From PNAI01 sp035501735 (GTDB lineage: Bacteria; Pseudomonadota; Alphaproteobacteria; Rhizobiales; Xanthobacteraceae), in contig DATJVR010000017.1 in the NCBI GenBank assembly GCA_035501735.1, forward strand, positions 1-33,139: a DNA stretch of 33,139 bases, written 5' to 3'. The position numbers and the translations under genes are program-made. The notes beneath the pieces are model-generated. The model did not search any database. It was not told the DNA's origin and was given only the letters and a program-made list of their open reading frames with translations. How positions within the stretch are numbered: the stretch's first letter is position 1; each line of letters starts with the position of its first letter. Of this stretch, positions 14,697 through 22,269 are shown one piece after another.

Positions 14697-17387
14697 TTAT
14701 TGCTTGGCCTTCGCCTTCGATTTGTGCGCGGCATTTGCTTTGGCTTTGGGCGCGCCGTTGGCGCCGGCGGCCTTCTTGGCCTTGGCCGGTTTGGGTGCGG
14801 GCTTGGCTGCCGGCTCTTTGTGTTTGGTCTCGGCATGAGCGGGCTTCTTGCGGCGCGTGGGCATCCCTTCGGTGCGGGCTGCGCGCGCTTCGATCAACCC
14901 GATCGCCTCGTCGAGCGTGATCGCTTCCGGCGTCTTGTCGTTCGGTAGCGTCGCGTTGATGCCGTTGTGGCTCACGTAAGGTCCATAGCGGCCATTCTTG
15001 ACCAGGATCGGGCCGCCTTTCTGCGGGTGCTCGCCGAGCAAGCGGCCGGGGTCGCCGCCAAACCGGCGGCCGCTTTTCGGCTTCAGCTTCTTTTCGGCGA
15101 TCAGCGTGACCGCGCGGTTGAGCCCGATGTTGGTGACATCGTCGCCGCTTTCGAGATTGGCGTAGGTCTTGTCGTGCTTCACGTAGGGACCGAAACGGCC
15201 GATCCCGGCGATGATCGGCTCACCGTCCTCGGGATGCTTGCCGACTTCGCGGGGAAGCCGCAACAGGCCGAGCGCGCGATCGAGATCGATGTCGTCGACG
15301 GAAAGGCCTTTCGGCAAGCCGGAGCGCTTGGGCTTCTCCTCCTTGCTGCCTTCACCGAGCTGAATGTAGGGCCCGAAGCGGCCGCTCCGCACGGTAACTT
15401 CGAGGCCGGTCTGGGGATCTTCGCCAAGCTTGCGCATGCCGTTGCCAGCGGCGCCCTCGGCGCCGACCGACAGCGGCCGGGTGTAGCGGCATTCGGGGTA
15501 GTTCGAGCAGCCAATGAAGCCGCCGAACTTGCCGAGCTTGAGCGAGAGGCGGCCTTTGCCGCAATTGGGGCAAAGGCGCGGATCGGTGCCGTCGGCGCGC
15601 GGCGGAAATATGTGCGGCGCCAGCACCTCGTCGAGTGCATCGATCACCTGGGTAATTCGCAGATCCTTGATCTCGCTCACTGCGCCGGTGAAGTCGCGCC
15701 AGAAATCGCGCAAAAGATCGCGCCAGGCCATTTCATTGTTCGAGACGCGGTCGAGTTTTTCTTCCAAATCGGCGGTGAAGTCGTATTCGACGTAGTGTGC
15801 GAAGAAGCTTTCCAGGAACGCGGTCAGCACACGGCCCTTGTCTTCGGGGACGAGCCGCTTCTTGTCGATGCGGACATAGCCGCGATCTTTCAGTACCTGC
15901 AGGATCGAGGCATAGGTCGAAGGTCGGCCGATACCGAGCTCTTCCATGCGCTTGACGAGCGAGGCTTCTGAATAGCGCGGCGGCGGCTCGGTGAAATGCT
16001 GATTGGCTTCGATTGACTTCCTATCGAGTTTCTCGCCTTGCGCCATCGCGGGCAGGCGGCGCGATTCATCGTCATCCTCGGCGGGATCGTCGAGATCTTC
16101 GTGATAAAGCTTTAGAAATCCATCGAACTTTATGACCTGGCCGGTCGCCCGCAGATCGATGTTGCGGCCATCCGCCCTTGCCGCGATGTCTACCGTGGTG
16201 CGCTCGAGTTCCGCGGACTCCATTTGGCTTGCGACCGCACGGTTCCAGATCAGCTCATAAAGCTTGGCTTGCTCGGGCTCGACGGCGCGCGCCACGTCGC
16301 GCGGGGAGCGCGTCGGGTCGGTCGGCCGTACGGCTTCGTGCGCCTCCTGCGCGTTCTTGGATTTGTTCTGATAACGCCGCGGCGCATCCGGAACGTAGGA
16401 CGCGCCGTAATCGCTGCCGATCATCTTGCGGATCGCGGCGAGCGCTTCCTCGGCCATGTCGATACCGTCGGTTCGCATATAGGTGATCAGGCCAACGGTT
16501 TCGCCGCCGACATCGATGCCTTCATAGAGCCGCTGGGCAAGACGCATGGTGTGCGCGGGGGCGAAACCGAGCTTGCGGCTGGCTTCCTGCTGCATGGTGG
16601 AAGTGGTGAACGGCGGTGGCGGGTTGCGCCGCGCGGGCCTCGACTCGACATCGGTCACCGTGAAGGTGGCGCTTTCGAGTGCGCGCTTGAAATCCTCGGC
16701 TTGCGCGCCCGACCCGATATCGAGACGCTGGATCTTTTCGCCGTCGGCGCCGACCAGGCGCGCTTCAAATTCCTCACCGCGCGGGGTCGCGAGCCTGGCG
16801 ACGAGCGACCAGTACTCGCGTGCAACGAACTTCTCGATCTCGAGCTCGCGATCGCAGACAAGGCGCAGCGCGACCGATTGCACGCGGCCGGCGGAGCGTG
16901 CACCGGGCAGCTTGCGCCACAGCACCGGCGAGAGCGTGAAGCCTACGAGGTAATCGAGCGCGCGGCGCGCGAGATAGGCATCGACCAGCGCGCTGTCGAT
17001 GTTGCGCGGATGCTGCATGGCTTCCGCCACCGCCTGCTTTGTGATGGCGTTGAAGACGACCCGTTCGACGGGAAGCTTTTTCAGCCCGTGTTTTTCCTTG
17101 AGCACTTCGAGCACGTGCCAGGAGATCGCTTCGCCTTCGCGGTCCGGGTCGGTGGCGAGAATGAGCTTGTCGGCGCCCTTGATAGCTCTGGCGATGTCGT
17201 TCAGGCGCTTCTGAGCCTTGGGGTCGACCTCCCAAAGCATGTGGAAATTGTCGTCGGGATTGACGGAGCCGTCCTTGGCCGGCAGGTCGCGCACGTGGCC
17301 GAACGAGGCCAGGACTTCATAGCCCGGGCCCAGATATTTGTTGATCGTCTTGGCCTTGGCGGGGGACTCTACAACGACGATTTTCAT
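14697..17387 (-). CDS. topA: DNA topoisomerase I
   Basis: An 896-aa type IA topoisomerase that relaxes negative supercoils. The TOPRIM domain has VVVESPAKAKTI at the N-terminus and DPDREGE at 80-86. The active-site Tyr is about 303 in GLITYMRTDG. The gate region contains ELGIGRPSTYA. After the core comes a single four-Cys zinc finger (CPNCGKG ... CSNYPEC), then three Cys-free repeats around GRFGPYIQLG, GRFGPYVKHD and GRYGPYVSHN. The tail is Lys/Ala-rich (about 45 residues) and probably binds DNA or RNA polymerase. In many relatives dprA immediately precedes topA; here a transglycosylase, a caspase-like gene and a small plus-strand gene intervene. Confidence 0.96.
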   Translation of the reverse strand: MKIVVVESPAKAKTINKYLGPGYEVLASFGHVRDLPAKDGSVNPDDNFHMLWEVDPKAQKRLNDIARAIKGADKLILATDPDREGEAISWHVLEVLKEKHGLKKLPVERVVFNAITKQAVAEAMQHPRNIDSALVDAYLARRALDYLVGFTLSPVLWRKLPGARSAGRVQSVALRLVCDRELEIEKFVAREYWSLVARLATPRGEEFEARLVGADGEKIQRLDIGSGAQAEDFKRALESATFTVTDVESRPARRNPPPPFTTSTMQQEASRKLGFAPAHTMRLAQRLYEGIDVGGETVGLITYMRTDGIDMAEEALAAIRKMIGSDYGASYVPDAPRRYQNKSKNAQEAHEAVRPTDPTRSPRDVARAVEPEQAKLYELIWNRAVASQMESAELERTTVDIAARADGRNIDLRATGQVIKFDGFLKLYHEDLDDPAEDDDESRRLPAMAQGEKLDRKSIEANQHFTEPPPRYSEASLVKRMEELGIGRPSTYASILQVLKDRGYVRIDKKRLVPEDKGRVLTAFLESFFAHYVEYDFTADLEEKLDRVSNNEMAWRDLLRDFWRDFTGAVSEIKDLRITQVIDALDEVLAPHIFPPRADGTDPRLCPNCGKGRLSLKLGKFGGFIGCSNYPECRYTRPLSVGAEGAAGNGMRKLGEDPQTGLEVTVRSGRFGPYIQLGEGSKEEKPKRSGLPKGLSVDDIDLDRALGLLRLPREVGKHPEDGEPIIAGIGRFGPYVKHDKTYANLESGDDVTNIGLNRAVTLIAEKKLKPKSGRRFGGDPGRLLGEHPQKGGPILVKNGRYGPYVSHNGINATLPNDKTPEAITLDEAIGLIEARAARTEGMPTRRKKPAHAETKHKEPAAKPAPKPAKAKKAAGANGAPKAKANAAHKSKAKAKQ

Positions 17388-17649
17388 TTAGCTCCAGTGT
17401 GTTAGCCGCAATTTTGAGAAATTTTAGCGGTGAAAGCGCGCATCAGAATCAAGGCAAAGATGGGTAACTCGGCCCTGCCTGTCAAATTGGCCCCGGGCAA
17501 GAAGGTATTTTCAGGACATCAAATCGCATGATTCCGGTCGTCCCTGACTGCAACCATAGAGTGTAAACTCGCATCATGACACTCGGATTAGTATATGCTT
17601 CATGGGCTGCTCAAGCGGAACGAGCCCAGCATGGGCGTAACGGCGGATC

Positions 17650-17859
17650 ATGGCACAGCATTCCGGCTTCGAGGCAGGGCAAGACCGCACCGAAGCTGCG
17701 GCCTATGTGGCGGAGCTGACCCACGAACTCGCGGGCATGGCGCGCCGGCATGGGCTCGACACGCTTGGCTATCTGCTCGACATGGCGCGACTTGAAGCGG
17801 AGAACATCGTGGGTTCACCGCCGCCTTCGGACGGCAAAGGCAAGAGCGCGCATCGGTAG
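17650..17859 (+). CDS. Small conserved-looking hypothetical protein
   Basis: A 69-aa protein with a predicted amphipathic helical core (AAYVAELTHELAGMARRHGL followed by DTLGYLLDMARLEAENI) and a disordered Ser/Pro/Lys tail. Similar short proteins with an LDTLxYLLDMARLEAEN core are, to my recollection, found in other Hyphomicrobiales, but no function is known. There is no signal peptide. The upstream GGCGGA is a weak ribosome site. It sits alone on the plus strand, 262 nt from the divergent topA start, and ends 5 nt before the convergent transglycosylase gene. Codon usage and periodic hydrophobicity support a real gene. Confidence 0.6.
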   Translation: MAQHSGFEAGQDRTEAAAYVAELTHELAGMARRHGLDTLGYLLDMARLEAENIVGSPPPSDGKGKSAHR

Positions 17860-17864
17860 GTCCG

Positions 17865-19076
17865 TCACGGACGCTTTATCCCGAGACGTTCGAGCAGTTC
17901 CGCGGTCGGATGGCCGTCGGGACGCATGCCGAATTTGACTTGCTCGGCGCGGATGTTGTCGCGCAAGTCGAAATCAATGTGGGCGGTGAAATTGTTCACC
18001 TTGTAGCCGAGTTCGGCGAGCTTCTTCTGCAACGCGATCCGATCATCGCGCGAGAGCTGGGTGGCGTAGTCGGGCCATTTGGCCTTGATCGACCCCATGC
18101 CACGCATGCGATCCGCGAGATGGCCAACCGCGAGCGCATAGATATCGGAGTAATTGTATTCCTTGATCACATCGAAATTCTTGGTGATGACGAAACCCGG
18201 CCCCGGTACGCCAGCGGGAAAGAACAGGATTCCGTTTCCGCTCGCAGGATAGGCGCTGCCGTCCGCGCGCTTGACGCCGAGCTTGGTCCATTCCGCGAAA
18301 CTCGCGCGGCTGTGGCGATAGTCGAAGCCCTCGGGGATTGTCACCTCCCATCCCCATGGCAAACCATATTGCCAACCTTCCTTCTGAAAATAATTGGCGG
18401 TGGACGCGAGCACGTCGGGCACGTTGGTCCAGATGTCGCGTTTGCCGTCGCCGGAAAAATCCACGGCATAATCGTAGAAGTTCGACGGCATGAATTGGGT
18501 TTGGCCCATGGCGCCCGCCCAGGAGCTGACGAATTTGTCGCGCGCGATATGGCCTTCTTGCAGAATTTTCAGTGCGACAAGCAGTTCATTGCGGAAATAA
18601 GGGTGCCGGTAATTGGCGTGGGCCAGCGTGACGAGCGAGCGGATGGTGTCCCATTTGTCCTTGTCGGCGCCATAGGATGTTTCCATGCCCCAGATCGCAA
18701 TGATGATCCAGCGCTCGACTTTGAATTTCTTTTCGACGTCGTCGAAGGTCTTGTGCCATTCCGCCTCCTTGCGCAGACCTTCTTTCGCCCGGCCGGGGGA
18801 GGCGATGGAATTCACATAAGCGCCGGCCGGCTTGCCGTATTCGGGCTGGCGCTTGGTGATCGGCATGATGCGCGGGTCAAGCGTAATACCGTTGAACGCC
18901 AGATCGAACGTCGCGCGGGTGATGCCTTGCTTCTGCGCATCGCGCCATAGCTGGTCGAGGAAGACCTTATATTCGACGACCGGCGGCGGATTGGGATCGA
19001 CTGCGGGCGGCAGCGCGTAGACGGTTGCGCAGTCGAAAAGCAAGGCGAGAACAAGGGCGGGAAGGCTATGGTTCAT
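17865..19076 (-). CDS. Lytic murein transglycosylase (MltB-like, SLT_2) with peptidoglycan-binding domain
   Basis: A 403-aa exported peptidoglycan-cleaving enzyme. The signal peptide is MNHSLPALVLALLFDCATVYA, with likely signal peptidase I cleavage after residue 21; the Cys context does not fit a lipobox. The catalytic domain has IIAIWGMETSYG with Glu132, SWAGAMGQTQFMPSNF and the DIWTNVPDVLASTANYF stretch. A C-terminal peptidoglycan-binding domain follows (LQKKLAELGYKVNNF ... QVKFGMRPDGHPTAELLERLG). ATG 19076 is chosen over an upstream in-frame start 19 codons earlier because the signal peptide and AAGGCGGA fit it. It is downstream of the broken caspase-like gene by 81 nt. Endogenous role: cell-wall turnover. 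Confidence 0.92.
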   Translation of the reverse strand: MNHSLPALVLALLFDCATVYALPPAVDPNPPPVVEYKVFLDQLWRDAQKQGITRATFDLAFNGITLDPRIMPITKRQPEYGKPAGAYVNSIASPGRAKEGLRKEAEWHKTFDDVEKKFKVERWIIIAIWGMETSYGADKDKWDTIRSLVTLAHANYRHPYFRNELLVALKILQEGHIARDKFVSSWAGAMGQTQFMPSNFYDYAVDFSGDGKRDIWTNVPDVLASTANYFQKEGWQYGLPWGWEVTIPEGFDYRHSRASFAEWTKLGVKRADGSAYPASGNGILFFPAGVPGPGFVITKNFDVIKEYNYSDIYALAVGHLADRMRGMGSIKAKWPDYATQLSRDDRIALQKKLAELGYKVNNFTAHIDFDLRDNIRAEQVKFGMRPDGHPTAELLERLGIKRP

Positions 19077-19157
19077 TCCGCCTTTATAGCAGAGAAACCA
19101 GGGCGCCGCTGAGGTGCTGCGTTGGGAGGGCAATCACGGTTCGGGCCGCTGCCGGAG

Positions 19158-20359
19158 CTAGTTGCAAATCACAAAGTCTTCCATTTCGCTGCCGGAGATT
19201 CGTTTTTCGACCTTGCAACCGGGTTTGACATCTTGGCAACCCCATTTGTTGCAGACCACGCGCTTTGCCGCGCGTGGTGCTTCTGCCGATTTGGGCACTG
19301 CGGCTGGGGCCGATTGACTCGGCGCGGTTGGCGGTTTGGCTTTCCCCGGCTCTTCCATTTTGCGCGCCGCATTCGTCTTTGCTTCCTCAGCCTCGAGTTT
19401 GGCCAACTGCTGCCGGGCCAAATCGGCGTAAAGGCCCACGCTGTAGGTCGACAGGAATTGTTGCCAGGCCTGTTTGGTGCCGATTTGCATGACCAACTCG
19501 TAAGCGCGGCGGATTTCGGTGGTGGGATTGGCCGAAGGAGATGCGTTGACCGTTCCGGAAACGTCCGAACCCGGCGCCGAAGCGCCCGGCACCAGGGCGA
19601 CCGTCGTCCCGCCCAGCGAGCCATAGACGAACGGCTCTTGTTTGTTGCCGGTGGCCTTCATCACCTCATCACGAACCTTGCCGAATGCGATCCGCAAATC
19701 GAGCCCCGGAGTGGCGATATTATTCACAAGGGCGGTGGTGAATGGACTGTTTGCGCCGGCCCCATCCGAGGCGGTCGATCCGGCCTTGGCGGCGAAAGCT
19801 ATCAATGTGTCGGTGGTGGCCGGCTCGACCTTGGCAAGACCCCTGTCGCCGATCGAACGCGTTCCCAATGTCCGCTTCATCGATCTGACGAACGGATTAT
19901 CGCGGCAGGCGTCCAGGATGACGAGGCGCAATCGTTTCGCCGGCTCAAGGATCCTCACGATGCGATCGAGCGAGATCGCTTCATCCTCGACGTCGACATC
20001 GCGTTCCAGCGTGGCGTCCACCGGAACCAAGTAGTTCGTCCCATCGACCTCCAGGCCGTGACCGGCGAAATACACGACTGCGATGTCGGCTCCTTGGAGT
20101 TTGTCGCCAAAATCGCGGATCGAGCGGCGCATTTCGACAATGCCGAGGTTTGACGACTTTCGACAACGTCGAATCCTGCTCGTTGCAACAGCAATGACAC
20201 CGCTGTGGAGTCATTGGCGGGATTGGTCAGCTGTGGTGCGTTCTTGTACGCGGAGTTGCCGATGACGAGAGCGACGCGCTTTTCGGCAAAGGCCCCATCG
20301 AGCATCAAGAGGGAAAAAATTATCGCGCAGCACAAAGTGAAAATTGCAGTTTTTGACAT
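19158..20359 (-). pseudogene. Caspase-like (peptidase C14) secreted protein, interrupted by one frameshift
   Basis: Two overlapping frames together make one caspase-family protein of about 400 aa. The first (from ATG 20359) gives a signal peptide (MSKTAIFTLCCAIIFSLLML, cleaved near AFA), then RVALVIGNSAYKNAPQLTNP and AGFDVVE. The second continues LGIVEMRRSIRDFGDKL and carries the His (VVYFAGHGLEVDG) and Cys (VILDACRDNPF) of the catalytic dyad, about His101 and Cys152 if rejoined. Adding one T within the TTT at 20149-20151 (plus strand) restores one frame. A C-terminal Ala/Pro/Lys-rich linker ends in a Cys motif (CNKWGCQ ... KPGC ... VICN). It could be a pseudogene, a sequencing error, or a gene with an internal start at 20132 that lacks the export signal and first beta strand. 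Confidence 0.8.
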
Positions 20360-20469
20360 GCATGATCGCTTCTCGGCAAAAGCCCATTTACAATTTATTG
20401 GACCGCTTTCGCAGGGTCAATTCATTCCTGCCGGCTCGGCAGAGAGATACATTGCATTGCCTTGCGCCA

Positions 20470-21594
20470 TCATAACAGAGAGACGAGCGCGCCGCCGTGA
20501 CGTTCGATGCGGCCGGCAATCTCAAGCTCGAGCAGCACGGTGCGCACGATCGCGGGCGATGAGCCGGAAAGCCTGACGAGATCGTCGATCGCCACCGGCG
20601 TAGGACCGAGAAGTCCGAGGATTCGCGCGCGTTCGTCGGCGCCGGGCTCGGCAGGTGGAGGTCCGACGCGCTCGGGTTCCTCGATCGGCAATTCGATCGG
20701 CCGGCCGAGGATCGGCCGCAGCGCGGCAAGAACGTCGGCCACTTCGGTGACCAGCGTGGCGCCCTGCTTGAGCAATCCATTGGTGCCTTCGGTGCGTGGA
20801 TCGAGCGGCGAGCCGGGCACGGCGAATACTTCGCGGCCCTGTTCGAGCGCCATGCGCGCGGTGATCAGCGAGCCGGAGCGCCGCGCGGCTTCGATGATCA
20901 GCACGCCGAGCGCGAGGCCGGAGATGAGGCGGTTGCGGCGCGGAAAATCGCGCGCGCGCGGCTCCCAGCCAAGCGGCATTTCGGTGATGGCGGCGCCGAT
21001 GCTCAAGATCGACGCCAGCAGATCGGCGTGCTCGGGCGGATAGATGTGATCGTGACCGCCGGCCAGCACCGCAACGGTCCCGGTTGTCAGACTGGCGCGG
21101 TGGGCCGCGGCATCGATGCCGCGCGCAAGGCCCGAGACGATCACGAACTCAGCCTCGCCCAGTTCGCGCGCCAGACGCTCGGTGAATTTGACGCCGGCGG
21201 CGGAGGCATTGCGCGAGCCGACGATGGCCACCATGGGCTGCGAGAGAATGGCAAGCTTTCCGCGTACCGCGATGAGCGGCGGGGGATCGTCGATCATGCG
21301 CAATCGAGGCGGATAGTCGGGCTCGCCGAGGGCGACGAAAGTGACGTCCAGACGGCGGGCGGCCGCGATCTCCCGTTCGGCTTCCTGCAAAGAGCAAATG
21401 CGTGCTGGTTTGATGGCGCCGCCACGGCGCGCAAGGTCGGGCAATGCGTCGAGCGCCGCGCGCGCCCCGCCGTAGTGATTGATGAGGGTCCGAAAGGTGC
21501 GCGGGCCGATATTCTCGCTGCGTATGAGCCGCAACCAGTCGAGCCGCTGTGCGTCGGTCAGGCGGACGCCCCCGTCGGTTTCGTTCGTCCCCAC
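20470..21594 (-). CDS. dprA: DNA-processing protein DprA (Smf)
   Basis: A 374-aa protein that loads RecA on incoming single-stranded DNA during transformation. An N-terminal helical region (WLRLIRSENIGPRTFRTLINHYG) precedes the Rossmann-like core with VAIVGSRNAS, FVIVSGLARGIDAAAH, FPRRNRLISGLA and RRSGSLITARMALEQGREVFAVPG. The C-terminal winged-helix part (about 310-374, ILGLLGPTPVAIDDLVRLSG) is present. Translation starts at GTG 21594, preceded by GGGGGA. plsY ends 90 nt upstream with a palindrome between them. Natural competence cannot be inferred from dprA alone. Confidence 0.94.
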   Translation of the reverse strand: MGTNETDGGVRLTDAQRLDWLRLIRSENIGPRTFRTLINHYGGARAALDALPDLARRGGAIKPARICSLQEAEREIAAARRLDVTFVALGEPDYPPRLRMIDDPPPLIAVRGKLAILSQPMVAIVGSRNASAAGVKFTERLARELGEAEFVIVSGLARGIDAAAHRASLTTGTVAVLAGGHDHIYPPEHADLLASILSIGAAITEMPLGWEPRARDFPRRNRLISGLALGVLIIEAARRSGSLITARMALEQGREVFAVPGSPLDPRTEGTNGLLKQGATLVTEVADVLAALRPILGRPIELPIEEPERVGPPPAEPGADERARILGLLGPTPVAIDDLVRLSGSSPAIVRTVLLELEIAGRIERHGGALVSLL

Positions 21595-21654
21595 GTCGTT
21601 CCCCCGGCCTCAAACGCCGATAGCATCGCGCAGGCAGCCGCCCGCGACAACAGC

Positions 21655-21674
21655 CTCGCGTTTGTAAACGCGAG
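21655..21674. repeat. 20-bp near-perfect palindrome between plsY and dprA
   Basis: CTCGCGTTT (21655-21663) and AAACGCGAG (21666-21674) are exact reverse complements around GT. It lies 11 nt past the plsY stop and 61 nt before dprA on the minus strand. No T-run follows, so it resembles an operator, an RNA-processing hairpin or an attenuating structure rather than a classic terminator. Confidence 0.6.
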
Positions 21675-21684
21675 TGGGGCCGGT

Positions 21685-22269
21685 TCAGGCGCCGATCTTG
21701 CTCTCGGTGCCTTGCAGCAATCGGGCGATGTTGGCCCGGTGCGTGAGCATGAGCGCGATGGTGAGACCCAGCGAGAGGAGAGCCAAATCGCGGTCTCCTT
21801 GCCACCAAATGTAGGCCAGGGTTGCGAGGCTCGCGATCAGTCCGGAGAGCGACGAATAGCGCGTGATTGCGGCGACGAGCGCCCAGACCACGCCGAAAAC
21901 AAGCGCGGCCATCCAGGCAAATCCGATCCATATGCCGATATAGGTGGCGACGCCCTTGCCGCCCTTGAAGCGCAACCAGACCGGAAACACGTGGCCGGCG
22001 AAGGCGCCGAGGGCGGCGACAAGCGCCGGATTGCGGCCCCAGAGCGCAGAGGCGATCAGGACTGCCGCGGTGCCTTTGAGCATGTCGCCGATGAGCGTGA
22101 CCGCGGCCAATCCCTTGCGGCCGGTTCGCAGCACGTTGGTTGCGCCGATATTGCCGGAGCCAATGGTGCGGATGTCCTGCGTGCCGGAGAATTTGGTCAG
22201 CAAAACTCCGAATGGGATCGAGCCCAGCAGATAGCCGAGCACAAAGGCGGTCATGAGGGGAGCAATCAT
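21685..22269 (-). CDS. plsY: Glycerol-3-phosphate acyltransferase PlsY
   Basis: A 194-aa integral membrane enzyme that transfers an acyl group from acyl-phosphate to glycerol 3-phosphate, the first step of phospholipid synthesis. Conserved loops are present: GYLLGSIPFG, SGNIGATNVLRTGRKG and FKGGKGVAT, with membrane helices between. Length is normal for the family. The ATG overlaps the TGA of the pyrC-like gene by 4 nt (22266-22269), so it is probably translationally coupled. Its placement between pyrimidine genes and dprA follows the order commonly seen in Hyphomicrobiales. Confidence 0.95.
   Translation of the reverse strand: MIAPLMTAFVLGYLLGSIPFGVLLTKFSGTQDIRTIGSGNIGATNVLRTGRKGLAAVTLIGDMLKGTAAVLIASALWGRNPALVAALGAFAGHVFPVWLRFKGGKGVATYIGIWIGFAWMAALVFGVVWALVAAITRYSSLSGLIASLATLAYIWWQGDRDLALLSLGLTIALMLTHRANIARLLQGTESKIGA

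Noticed and set aside
14967..15971. 334-codon plus frame opposite topA (and a 393-codon frame at 16224-17405)
   Set aside because: Both mirror conserved topoisomerase sequence; composition is that of reverse-complement codons.
17406..17430. Imperfect stem CCGC-AATTT / AAATT-GCGG in the topA leader
   Set aside because: Needs a 3-nt bulge and is AT-rich; plausible but not supported enough to call. The rest of the 17388-17649 gap shows nothing else I can name.
20149..20151. Programmed frameshifting in the caspase-like gene
   Set aside because: No long slippery heptamer, only a three-base run, and no obvious stimulatory structure; mutation or error is simpler.
19122..20153. 343-codon plus frame opposite the caspase-like gene
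   Set aside because: Antisense shadow; the minus strand carries clear caspase motifs.
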